From Photobacterium proteolyticum (GTDB lineage Bacteria; Pseudomonadota; Gammaproteobacteria; Enterobacterales; Vibrionaceae), in assembly GCF_001939735.1 (NCBI RefSeq), contig NZ_MJIL01000090.1:62001-126000 (forward strand): a DNA stretch of 64,000 bases, in the 5' to 3' direction. The notes under the pieces are model-generated. The model searched no databases. It worked only from the letters and a program-made list of their open reading frames with translations, and was not told the origin of the DNA. The translations under genes were made by a program, and so were the position numbers. Below, one piece after another: positions 56,148 through 64,000 of this stretch; the first letter of the stretch is position 1, and each line of letters begins with the position of its first letter.

Positions 56148-56220
56148 TATTATTGCTATATCGAAAAAATGAAATTTTACTTTTTCTTTGTGACAGGAAG
56201 TGAGAGATAGCTCATGGAAA

Positions 56221-56251
56221 CGTCAACTGACATTAGCAATGTAAGTTGACG
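56221..56251. repeat. Nested inverted repeat
   Basis: CGTCAACT and AGTTGACG form the outer arms and ACATT/AATGT the inner arms, giving a near-perfect 31-base hairpin beside the terminator of the chemoreceptor gene. Confidence 0.6.
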
Positions 56252-56254
56252 TGA

Positions 56255-56282
56255 ATAAAAAAGCCCGCCTTATAGCGGGCTG
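56255..56282 (-). terminator. Rho-independent terminator of the chemoreceptor gene
   Basis: On the minus strand AGCCCGC pairs with GCGGGCT over six bases and a T run follows, 22 bases past the stop at 56304. Confidence 0.85.
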
Positions 56283-56303
56283 ATTTATTTGGCAAAGTGC
56301 TGA

Positions 56304-58379
56304 TTATTGCAGCTTGAATTTGCTGACCAGCATACTTAGCTGGGCGTTGGCTGCGGCCAGGTTCTGGGTGCTGTCTACTGTCGCCTGTCCGTTCTGGGTG
56401 AGCTCGCTGACCATGCCGCGGATATTGTTCATATTGCGGCTGACTTCTTCGGTGACCGAACTTTGTTCTTCAGATGCGGTGGCAATCTGAGAGCTGAGAT
56501 CGTTGATGGTGATGATCGAGTTGGTCATTGCATCCAGGCTGTCAGTGACATTGGCCGTATTGGCGGCTGTTCGTTCACAGCTTGCTCGAGTTACCTCCAT
56601 CGCCGAGACAGCATTGGTGGCATCCTGGCGCAGTTTGGTCAGAATCTCGTTGATCTCTGCGGTGCTGGTTTGGGTCCGTGCTGCAAGCGAACGCACTTCA
56701 TCGGCAACGACAGCAAAGCCGCGACCCTGTTCACCGGCGCGAGCGGCTTCGATGGCTGCATTCAGTGCAAGAAGGTTCGTCTGTTCTGCAATATCACCAA
56801 TCACGCCAAGCACGCTAACGATTTGCTGGGTATTTTCGTTCATCGTATTGATGCTTGATGACGCGGCATCCACTTCGTCAACCAGTGCAATGACGCTGTT
56901 CGAGGCTTCAAGTACTGTGTCTTTTGATGACATGGCTACATCATGCGCTTTTTGGGTATTGGCCGCAGTTTCTGTCACGCTTTGGGCAACGGTTTCAGCT
57001 GTTGAACTCATTTCTGTCACCGCGGTGACGACTTGTTCCGTTTCGGAAGCGTGGCTGATCAAGGCTTGATTATTACGCTCTGATTGGACATTGAGCTGCT
57101 CGATACTGTGGGTGATATGGCTTGAGGCTTGCGAAATGTCCAGCAGCATCGATTGTAGGTAGACAATGAAGTTATTAACCGAGTGACTGATGTCGCCAAG
57201 CTCGTCTTGAGAAGTGATATCTAGGCGAGATGTCAGATCAGCTTCGCCGGTTGAAAGTGTGTCGATACGCTGTTTGAGTACAATCAGGCCTTTGACAATG
57301 GCATTAATCGCCCAGCCGACAGTTAGCAGTGCGATAACCATGAGCACGCCAGCTATTGTAATGCTCATATAGACTTTCTGGTTGAAAATGTCGGCTGTTG
57401 CGTTAGTCAGATTTTCCTGAATATTGGTGACATCACTCTCGTAGGTACCAGTGGCAATGGTCCAGCCCCATTCAGGGAAGATCTTCCTGGCATAGACCAT
57501 TTTGTTTTCGGTCTGTTTTGTTGTTGGGTTCTCATAGGCAATTTTAACAAAAGCTTCTGACTGACCGTTGAGCTGATTAGCAATTTTGCTCGTTGTCGAA
57601 GGGATAACAGTTCCGATAATTGATGCTTTCGGATGGGCGAGAATTTTGCCGTTTTTATCCTGTACCCAGAAGTAGCCATTCTGGCCGTATTTGCTTGAGC
57701 TGATGGTATCAAGCGCAGCCTGTAATTCATCTTTTCGCAGTGTGCTGATGTACTCACCTGTGGCGATAACCAGGTTTAAAGGCTCGAAGTAAAAAGAGGC
57801 TGTCAGCTTTTCTTCGATATTGCCGGTGACAGGGTTGTTAAAGTAATAGCTGGTGAACCCAATTGTATTGTTTTTGGCGACATTTACGATATTTCGGGCG
57901 TAATAGGTGCCTTTTTTATCGGTAGAATCATAGGAACTGGTGCCTATAATACTGGTACTAATGCCGTTGGCCTTGTTGATTATTGATGTCGCATCATAGG
58001 CCAGCAGGTAGCGGCCATTATTCCAGCGGTATTCGTTAATGAAGGTGTGAATTCGGTCTTCGGCTTCAGATACTGAGTCGCTGTTGTTATATATTGTCTC
58101 GAACGTGCTGTGAAATTCAGTGATCTCTGAGGCCAGTATACCTTTAATGTGATCGATTTTGGTATCTTCATAAAAGTCGCTAAGGGCGAGGGTTACAGTA
58201 TCAACCTGGCCTTTTAAATTGTCGTTTAACAGTTGTGCGACTTTGTTGTTTACGTTTGTCTTTTCTGTTTCGAGAACCGATTCTTTGGTATCAATTAAGC
58301 TTGTGATAAAGAAGCCCCCCATAATAAGCAAAGGGAGGCATAATATTGTTGTTAGCTTGGCTCTTATTGTTAATTTCAC
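56304..58379 (-). CDS. Methyl-accepting chemotaxis protein with Cache-type sensor
   Basis: 691 residues. An N-terminal membrane helix (about 10-28) is followed by a large periplasmic Cache region with two repeated sensor halves ([18 protein letters not shown] near 200; [20 protein letters not shown] near 300). A second helix (about 335-355), HAMP and the signalling coiled coil with hairpin tip [21 protein letters not shown] follow. The [10 protein letters not shown] stretch is typical of sCache/dCache receptors for small organic acids. Confidence 0.92.
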   Translation of the reverse strand: MKLTIRAKLTTILCLPLLIMGGFFITSLIDTKESVLETEKTNVNNKVAQLLNDNLKGQVDTVTLALSDFYEDTKIDHIKGILASEITEFHSTFETIYNNSDSVSEAEDRIHTFINEYRWNNGRYLLAYDATSIINKANGISTSIIGTSSYDSTDKKGTYYARNIVNVAKNNTIGFTSYYFNNPVTGNIEEKLTASFYFEPLNLVIATGEYISTLRKDELQAALDTISSSKYGQNGYFWVQDKNGKILAHPKASIIGTVIPSTTSKIANQLNGQSEAFVKIAYENPTTKQTENKMVYARKIFPEWGWTIATGTYESDVTNIQENLTNATADIFNQKVYMSITIAGVLMVIALLTVGWAINAIVKGLIVLKQRIDTLSTGEADLTSRLDITSQDELGDISHSVNNFIVYLQSMLLDISQASSHITHSIEQLNVQSERNNQALISHASETEQVVTAVTEMSSTAETVAQSVTETAANTQKAHDVAMSSKDTVLEASNSVIALVDEVDAASSSINTMNENTQQIVSVLGVIGDIAEQTNLLALNAAIEAARAGEQGRGFAVVADEVRSLAARTQTSTAEINEILTKLRQDATNAVSAMEVTRASCERTAANTANVTDSLDAMTNSIITINDLSSQIATASEEQSSVTEEVSRNMNNIRGMVSELTQNGQATVDSTQNLAAANAQLSMLVSKFKLQ

Positions 58380-58818
58380 AATATTAACTCTTGGTAAATA
58401 GTTATATCAGTGGGTTTGATTATTGGCGTGAATTATACAGGCTTTATTATAAATGTGAGTCTGCTAATAATGTATTTATCAAATAATTGTAAAAATACAT
58501 TTTTATTTCCACATATTTTAATGATGATTGTTATTTCAGTGTGATTTGTTTTATATATTCACCGTCATTATAAAGTCATTATTTTTGATTGTAAGTGCCA
58601 GGTTATTGACGCGTCTGTTAACCATTATATTAATAATGGTATTTGTCTCTTTTTGTTTTAATTATGTGTCAATATGCGTATTTTCCGGCTTCTAATAAAG
58701 GCTTGTAAGATACTGAAATTATACTTTTCCTATCGCAAATTCATTAAGTTGCATGTATTATGCAACTTAAGGTTTGTAACCAGACCAGTAGTTGATATGG
58801 GTAATAGGACGCGGTGTA
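58380..58818. other. AT-rich divergent intergenic region
   Basis: About 440 bp between the divergent chemoreceptor genes. It is strongly AT-rich and contains TTGCATGTATTATGCAA (58751-58767), a partly palindromic sequence. It should hold both promoters. No gene was seen. Confidence 0.45.
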
Positions 58819-59931
58819 ATGGGTGTGATTTCTTTTTTCTCTAATAAATTAACAAAACATAATGCAATTAATCATCAGCAGATGGCTGTTGAAGTTAGCC
58901 AGCTAAACGATGAACTCGAACAGCAACGAGAGCTTTCCTTGCATCAACAAAAGGAATTACAGCAAAAGGAACAGGAACTCGAAGTAGCACTTGCAACCCA
59001 GCAACATTATGAAGCTGAATTGACCGCGTTATATCAGCGAATGGGAAGAATGCGTAAGTCATTTCAATGGTTGGATGAAAACCTGCTGCAAAGCAGTCAG
59101 GCCATTGGTGCAGCTGTATCCGTTTCTCACGAAGCCAAGACACGAATTGAAAAGCTGGCGGGTGAACTCACCGATCTGACTCAGCTGCAGGGACAGCAGA
59201 TGAGTACGTTCGACGGCTTAAATGCAGAGATCAAGAAAACCACGGCAGTGATCAGTGATATTAGTAAGATTGCCGAGCAGACGAACTTGCTGTCTCTGAA
59301 TGCGGCGATTGAAGCGGCACGGGCAGGAGAGCATGGCCGAGGATTTGCGATTGTGGCTAATGAAGTACGTGCATTGTCCGGCACAACTGGCGCATCAGCG
59401 AAAGATGCAGATGTGTTCTTATCGAGCCTGACTCAGAGCTCCTCTCAGCTTGGTGATTTAAATCAAACCTTGTCTAACCGGATTGACCTGGTGGCAGGTG
59501 ATACGGCGGTAACCATGGATGATCTTGGGACGCAGCTGGCACGAATTGGGGAGACACAGTCCGATCTGGAAGCCGCCAACTGGCGTTCTAAGCTTGAGCT
59601 GGCGATGATAGATGAGACCTTCCTGCGCAGTGATATCATAAAGTTCGTCAACAGCCCGGATCAGCCTGTGCCTCCTTCGGTCATATCCTCCGAAGAATGC
59701 GGTATCGGTAAGTGGTATTACTCAGATAATGTCCGTCAGGAGTTCAAAGGAAACCGACTGTTTATGTCGCTTGAAGTACCGCATAAGCGGGTGCATGAAC
59801 ATGCCGAAGCTGCTGTTGAGCAGGCTACCCAAGGCAATGATAAGGCAGCCCGTGAGCAAATAGCACTAATGGAAGAGCAGTACCTTGTTGTTGAACAGGT
59901 ATTGTTGAAACTTACTGGAGCATTGGGCTAG
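58819..59931 (+). CDS. Soluble chemoreceptor with C-terminal CZB-like domain
   Basis: 370 residues from the ATG at 58819; an in-frame TTG nine codons earlier is less likely. An N-terminal coiled coil (about 20-80) leads to a short MCP signalling domain ([21 protein letters not shown], about 150-170). A C-terminal zinc-binding CZB domain follows (about 255-370) with CGIGKWYY and [12 protein letters not shown]. The first CZB ligand, usually His in a D-H motif, appears to be Glu ([10 protein letters not shown]). There is no membrane segment, so it is cytoplasmic. CZB receptors respond to zinc or to hypochlorite through the Cys. Confidence 0.85.
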   Translation: MGVISFFSNKLTKHNAINHQQMAVEVSQLNDELEQQRELSLHQQKELQQKEQELEVALATQQHYEAELTALYQRMGRMRKSFQWLDENLLQSSQAIGAAVSVSHEAKTRIEKLAGELTDLTQLQGQQMSTFDGLNAEIKKTTAVISDISKIAEQTNLLSLNAAIEAARAGEHGRGFAIVANEVRALSGTTGASAKDADVFLSSLTQSSSQLGDLNQTLSNRIDLVAGDTAVTMDDLGTQLARIGETQSDLEAANWRSKLELAMIDETFLRSDIIKFVNSPDQPVPPSVISSEECGIGKWYYSDNVRQEFKGNRLFMSLEVPHKRVHEHAEAAVEQATQGNDKAAREQIALMEEQYLVVEQVLLKLTGALG

Positions 59932-59944
59932 AGGTAGGGTTGGC

Positions 59945-60000
59945 TGTGCGGATAAGTGAGGTTCCTATTCCGTAAGTTCCGTATTTCACTTACCCGCACA
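59945..60000. terminator. Long-arm hairpin between convergent genes
   Basis: TGTGCGG-A-TAAGTGA (59945-59959) pairs with TCACTTA-C-CCGCACA (59986-60000), leaving a 26-base loop. It lies between the stops of the chemoreceptor and LysE-family genes and may terminate both. Confidence 0.6.
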
Positions 60001-60015
60001 TATTCTTTAATGGGG

Positions 60016-60627
60016 TTATTGCGCCAGAGGAAGGCTGGCCCCGAGAAAAGCAAAGATCCCGCCACATCCCTGATTAAAACGTTTGCCGCTGCGTTCCAGC
60101 CACGGGCGGATCTTGTAGGCGACACGGGCAAGCAGATACTCAACCGTAAATTCAACGACGGCAAACGTTGCTGCCATGATAATGAACTGCGGCAACAGGG
60201 CCTGCTCGGGATTAATAAACTGCGGCAGGAAAGCGCCAAAAAATAACAACACCTTCGGGTTTGAAACCGCCGCGAGTCCGCCTTGCCGGAACAGAGCCAT
60301 ATTGCTTTTTATCGCCTTTCCCTCAATGGGATCGAGACGGATCGGCGGTGAGCGCCAGAGCTGTAGCCCGAGCCAGATCAGATACGCCCCGCCTAACCAT
60401 TTAAATACGGTTAGTACTTCCCCCGATGCTAGCAATACAGCCCCGATACCGAACATAGACAGTGCAATCAGCACAATAAAGCCAAGCACACCGCCACAGA
60501 TTGTCGCCAGTGTTTTTCGGTGCCCATACATTGCGCCGTGGGTGAGCGCCAACAAACCGTTGGGGCCAGGAGCAAAAGACAATCCGATAACGGCAACCAG
60601 ATAAATCAGCCAAGTTTCCAAAGTCAC
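60016..60627 (-). CDS. LysE/RhtB-family amino-acid exporter
   Basis: 203 residues, six membrane helices. The N-terminal AVIGLSFAPGPNGLLALTHGAMYG motif is diagnostic for LysE/RhtB exporters, and SNPKVLLFFGAFLPQFI is a second family motif. It exports an amino acid or derivative across the inner membrane. It is divergent from a GlxA-type regulator gene, which probably controls it. Confidence 0.9.
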   Translation of the reverse strand: MTLETWLIYLVAVIGLSFAPGPNGLLALTHGAMYGHRKTLATICGGVLGFIVLIALSMFGIGAVLLASGEVLTVFKWLGGAYLIWLGLQLWRSPPIRLDPIEGKAIKSNMALFRQGGLAAVSNPKVLLFFGAFLPQFINPEQALLPQFIIMAATFAVVEFTVEYLLARVAYKIRPWLERSGKRFNQGCGGIFAFLGASLPLAQ

Positions 60628-60740
60628 AATTGCTCCTTTCTTTCATCGAGTAATCAACAGTGATGCGCCCAGTATAGGGTGGACGGTGCATAATATCTTG
60701 GTTCTATTTAGACGTTATAGGGTAATATCAAGACTGTAAT

Positions 60741-61784
60741 GTGACGAATGAACTCCGTATGACTGAATCTGACTTTTTGAAAAGCGAGGCACTACCAACA
60801 GGGTCATCACCTGACGTACGCTTTTTGCTCTTGCCATTGCCCGAATTTAATATGCTGCCGTTTGGTGGTTTCCTCGATAAGTTGCGGTTTTCGGCTGATG
60901 AAGAAGATCATAGCCGGCAACGTTACTGTTCTTGGGAAATTGTTGGTATCGATAAGGAGCCGGTAATATCGAGTAGCGGTGTACCTGTGGTGGCGCAGAG
61001 AGCTGCCGTTGAGATTGCGTTGGAGGCCTACGATTATTTAGTTGTGTTCGGTGGCCGTAGTGCCAGAAGTAGCCAGCAACTTACGGATATCTATGGTGGT
61101 ATGTTACGCGAAGCTGCTGCCAAAGGGGTTGCGTTGGTAAGCATTGATAATGCGTGCTTTCTGTTTGCGGCTGCCGGGTTGTTAAATGATCATAGCGTGG
61201 CGGTTCATTGGCGGCATGTTCAGGAGTTTCGTACTGCTTATCCGAGAATCGCGATCCAGACAGAACAGCTCTATTGTATTGACGGTAAGCGGATCAGTTG
61301 TGCCGGCGGTAGTGCCGCGGTAGATTTGGCCGTCGAGCTGGTGGCGCGCCACTGTGGTCGGGCTAAGGCCCTAAAAGGGCTGGCTGATATGCTGGTGGAT
61401 GAGGCGCGCGGGCAGCTTCATCAGCTAAAGTCTCTGGATGAAGATATACGGGCCAATAATACGGCTGGGCGCCATGTCGGGCGGGCAATTAGCTTAATGC
61501 GCCAGTTACTGGCCGAATCCAGGACGGTCGATGAGCTGGCAGATATGCTCGCTATTAGCCGCCGACAACTCGATCGCTTGTTCAAAGAAAATTTGGGGGT
61601 GACGGCAAGGGAGTATTGGACTGAGATGCGTCTGAAACATATCCACTGGCGGGTGATTAACTCTGATCATAGCTTGCAGAGCTTAGCTGATGAGATTGGG
61701 ATTCAGGATGTCAGTTACCTTTGCAAGGTATTTCGAAAGCGTTTTGGTATCAGTCCGAGCAAGTTGAGAAAAATAAGTTGTTAG
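60741..61784 (+). CDS. GlxA-family regulator (DJ-1/PfpI-like plus AraC)
   Basis: 347 residues from a GTG; an ATG six codons later is an equally good start. The N-terminal two thirds form a DJ-1/PfpI-like amidotransferase fold (LLLPLPEFNMLPFGGFLDKL; VSIDNACFLFAAAGLLND at the nucleophile position). The C-terminal AraC helix-turn-helix pair (about 250-345) ends DVSYLCKVFRKRFGISPSKLR. Relatives (GbdR, CdhR, ArgR) respond to betaine, carnitine or arginine. It is divergent from the LysE exporter. Confidence 0.85.
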   Translation: MTNELRMTESDFLKSEALPTGSSPDVRFLLLPLPEFNMLPFGGFLDKLRFSADEEDHSRQRYCSWEIVGIDKEPVISSSGVPVVAQRAAVEIALEAYDYLVVFGGRSARSSQQLTDIYGGMLREAAAKGVALVSIDNACFLFAAAGLLNDHSVAVHWRHVQEFRTAYPRIAIQTEQLYCIDGKRISCAGGSAAVDLAVELVARHCGRAKALKGLADMLVDEARGQLHQLKSLDEDIRANNTAGRHVGRAISLMRQLLAESRTVDELADMLAISRRQLDRLFKENLGVTAREYWTEMRLKHIHWRVINSDHSLQSLADEIGIQDVSYLCKVFRKRFGISPSKLRKISC

Positions 61785-61999
61785 CTGTGACGCCAGTTAA
61801 CAATATGATTATCAAAAGCTGGTAATGTTGAACGTTCTTCTTGATGCTAAGTGCCTGTTTTAAAATCCATGTTTCTGCTTTAAAAGCTATGTTCCTGTTA
61901 TAAAACGCAAGCTCCTGTTGTGTAACATAGGTGTAGTAACATCTTTCCGCGGTTTAAGGCACTGGCTATCCACTTGAGAGCAAGGATACGAGGTTTTTG

Positions 62000-62872
62000 A
62001 TGGTTGCTGTGTACTGGATGGTTGGCACATTATTGTCTTTTTCGCTGATGGCGATTGGTGTCAGAGAGCTGGGCGGTAGTATTTCGCCATTTGAAATGCT
62101 TTTTTTCCGTAGCCTTATAGGGCTGGCGGTAATCTCGACTATTGTATTTTATCGCCGTCAGCAGAAGTTGCTGAAAACAGAACGTGCAGCTTTGCAAATT
62201 GGCCGGAACCTTATGAACTTCCTCGGTCAGTATTGCTGGTTTCTCGGCATTACCTTGCTGCCACTGGCTGAAGTGTTTGCGCTTGAGTTTACGGTGCCGT
62301 TGTGGACGCTGATGATTGCCTGTGTATTTCTGGGTGAGAAGCTCACCAAGGTGAAGATTGTCTCTCTTGGTCTGGGACTTTTGGGAGTCATTGCTATTAT
62401 TCAGCCGACAGCCGCGGTATTCAATCCGGCATCCTTAATTGTATTACTGGCCGCAGTCAGTTTTGCGGCTTCATATGTAGCGACCAAGTCACTTTCTTTG
62501 ACTGAGTCGCCGTTAACTATCCTGTTTTATATGTCTCTTATCCAGTTACCCATTAGCCTGGTGTTGATGTTGTCTGATTGGCAGACCCCACAAGGGGGCG
62601 AGTGGTTGTACTTGCTCATCGTTGGGCTCACCGGTTTATCAGCTCACTACTGTATTGCCAAGGCCATGCAGCACGCTGATGCCAGTGTGGTTGTGACACT
62701 CGATTTTCTGCGTCTGCCGCTGATAGCTGTAGTCGGTATGTTGTTCTATGGAGAAGCTGTTGAGCTGGCGGTTATGATGGGTGGCTTGCTGATGGTTGTT
62801 GGCAATATTATCAATGTCAGGGCAAGCAATAAGCAAACTTACATAGAGACTAAAGCAATGGCAGAAGGCTAG
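62000..62872 (+). CDS. EamA-family (DMT) transporter
   Basis: 290 residues, ten membrane helices in two EamA repeats (FEMLFFRSLIGLAVI in the first; ALEFTVPLWTLMIACVFLGEKLT as the repeat signature). GAGG lies 6 bases before the ATG at 62000. The substrate is unknown; members export metabolites or amino acids. It is separated from the GlxA-type gene by about 215 bp and is probably transcribed on its own. Confidence 0.88.
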   Translation: MVAVYWMVGTLLSFSLMAIGVRELGGSISPFEMLFFRSLIGLAVISTIVFYRRQQKLLKTERAALQIGRNLMNFLGQYCWFLGITLLPLAEVFALEFTVPLWTLMIACVFLGEKLTKVKIVSLGLGLLGVIAIIQPTAAVFNPASLIVLLAAVSFAASYVATKSLSLTESPLTILFYMSLIQLPISLVLMLSDWQTPQGGEWLYLLIVGLTGLSAHYCIAKAMQHADASVVVTLDFLRLPLIAVVGMLFYGEAVELAVMMGGLLMVVGNIINVRASNKQTYIETKAMAEG

Positions 62873-62912
62873 GCGATCAACTACATCCTTGTAGCTGTTC
62901 TTCTATAGGCGG

Positions 62913-63458
62913 TTAGCTGAGTGGCTTGATGATTCGGGCTGGTGAGCCCCCGACCAGGGTATCAGGCGGAACGTCTTTGGTGACGGTTGAATTAGCTGCG
63001 ACCACAGAACGGGCACCAATGGTGACACCTTGGCAGATCACCACCTGCCCACCGATCCATACGTCATCTTCAACCACAATAGGCTTGCAGATTGTTTCCC
63101 AGCGACGACGTCTCAGGTGATCCAGAGAGTGGGTTGGGGTGTAGAACTGGGTGTTTGGCCCGATGAGCACGTTGTCGCCAATGCGGATTTCGGTGTTATC
63201 GAGCATGGTAACCCCCATATTGAGGAAGGTATTGCTGCCGATATGGATAGTTTTACCAAATTCACATAGAAAGGGTGGTGTTACGATACTCCCTTCGCCG
63301 AAGGAGCCGAGCAGTTGTTCCATCAAGTCTTGCAGGGTATCGCCTGGGTTATTGTTTATTTGTTGCTTCAGTGCCGCAGCATGGTTTCTGAGTGCGGTGA
63401 TCTCCGGATCGAGACCGTCAAAGTCTTCGCCGTTTACCATTTTTTCGAATTCGGTCAT
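62913..63458 (-). CDS. Sugar O-acetyltransferase, paralogue of 55602-56147
   Basis: 181 residues. Hexapeptide repeats (IGSNTFLNMGVTMLDNTEIRIG), catalytic-His region YTPTHSLDHLRRRR (about 108-120) and end VWIGGQVVICQGVTIG are present. It has the same length and layout as the other acetyltransferase in the window, with a more degenerate N-terminal Mac domain. The acceptor sugar is unknown. Confidence 0.87.
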   Translation of the reverse strand: MTEFEKMVNGEDFDGLDPEITALRNHAAALKQQINNNPGDTLQDLMEQLLGSFGEGSIVTPPFLCEFGKTIHIGSNTFLNMGVTMLDNTEIRIGDNVLIGPNTQFYTPTHSLDHLRRRRWETICKPIVVEDDVWIGGQVVICQGVTIGARSVVAANSTVTKDVPPDTLVGGSPARIIKPLS

Positions 63459-63648
63459 CGTTTACCTTCGCAGGAATATCAGTATCGCAATAGATAGGGC
63501 TAAGTGTAATCGGAAAGATTGATTGGGTATTGATAGCCCTCAAAGGAACGTTAATTCAGTTCTGGAGCATTGTTTACACAGCAACTTTCGAGCAATTGCT
63601 AAAGCACCAGGCCAGACAGCCCTCGCCTAGTTTAGTCATTTTTTACCC

Positions 63649-64000
63649 TTAAGATTCACCTACCAAGCCCAACTGTTTTTCTAGTTTCTCTATGAGAACC
63701 TCGCGTTTAAAGGGTTTCGGCAGATAATCATCCATTCCGCAATCGAAGCACTTTTGAATGTCGTCATCGAGGATAGAGGCGGTTAACGCCACAATGTGTG
63801 TGCGAGGGTAGCCGTTGTCGTTTTCGAACTGGCGAATGGAGCGCGTGGCGTCGAAACCATTGAGAACAGGCATCATACAGTCCATCAGCACGAGGCCGAT
63901 AGCTTCATGGTGAAGCTCATAGTATTCGACCGCTTCCTGTCCGTTATTTGCCAGATTGTAATCGAGCCCAATCTTCTTCAAGTTGATACAGGCAACTTGT
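63649..64000 (-). CDS. C-terminal receiver domain of a larger protein (cut by window edge)
   Basis: The minus-strand frame is open to the window edge. It carries a response-regulator receiver: phospho-acceptor Asp in GLVLMDCMMPVLNGFDATRSIR, the switch Thr in HIVALTASILDDD and the conserved Lys in DDYLPKPFKRE. Residues before the only ATG (QVACINLKKIGL) continue the receiver fold, so the ATG at 63981 is internal. This is typical of the last domain of a hybrid histidine kinase, the most likely identity. It ends after GLVGES. Confidence 0.8.
   Translation of the reverse strand, partial: QVACINLKKIGLDYNLANNGQEAVEYYELHHEAIGLVLMDCMMPVLNGFDATRSIRQFENDNGYPRTHIVALTASILDDDIQKCFDCGMDDYLPKPFKREVLIEKLEKQLGLVGES

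Overview
The window reads as chromosomal DNA of a facultatively anaerobic marine gammaproteobacterium. It most resembles Vibrionaceae, perhaps Photobacterium. The reasons are a periplasmic nitrate reductase operon, a tryptophanase gene with a TnaC-type leader, a uhpABC-like hexose-phosphate sensor set, several chemoreceptors, and an ERIC-like miniature element. The assignment is an inference from gene content. No rRNA or tRNA gene was seen.

Left third (1-22.9 kb). A LysR gene, cut by the window edge, diverges from a three-gene operon: an aspartase/fumarase-superfamily lyase, an MmgE/PrpD protein and a Dcu-type C4-dicarboxylate carrier. An AT-rich gene desert of about 1.1 kb precedes a very large di-haem peroxidase. 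Next come a PLP decarboxylase plus amidohydrolase pair, an AraC regulator, a membrane-fusion/DUF2955 efflux pair, and a MurE-like ligase paired with an MFS exporter. After a 36-residue zinc-ribbon protein there is an aldehyde dehydrogenase with a sigma-54 promoter, divergent from an AcoR-type sigma-54 activator.

Middle (23-48 kb). This part holds a chemoreceptor, a divergent cold-shock-domain protein, a small secreted protein, tnaC-tnaA, an ammonium transporter with NtrC sites and a sigma-54 promoter, murQ directly behind a 283-bp MITE, and a MOSC/ferredoxin-reductase fusion. An Afu-type ABC transporter lies beside uhpCBA-like genes on the same strand. The napDAGHBC operon follows, with FNR- and NarP-like sites upstream.

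Island (47.9-53.3 kb). A visibly AT-richer block lies between two nearly identical direct repeats of about 375 bp made of the napC 3' end and its terminator. The upstream napC is intact and the second copy is 5'-truncated. The block holds five genes on one strand: a membrane-anchored protein, an LPP20-like lipoprotein, a CsgG-like lipoprotein, a second LPP20-like lipoprotein and an MltC-like lytic transglycosylase. This looks like an uncharacterised cell-envelope module and is the best candidate here for an undescribed system.

Right end (53.7-64 kb). This part holds a small membrane protein, a PAS-GGDEF diguanylate cyclase, two paralogous hexapeptide acetyltransferases, a dCache chemoreceptor, a soluble chemoreceptor with a CZB-like domain, a LysE-family exporter, a GlxA-type regulator, an EamA transporter and the C-terminal receiver domain of a protein cut by the window edge.
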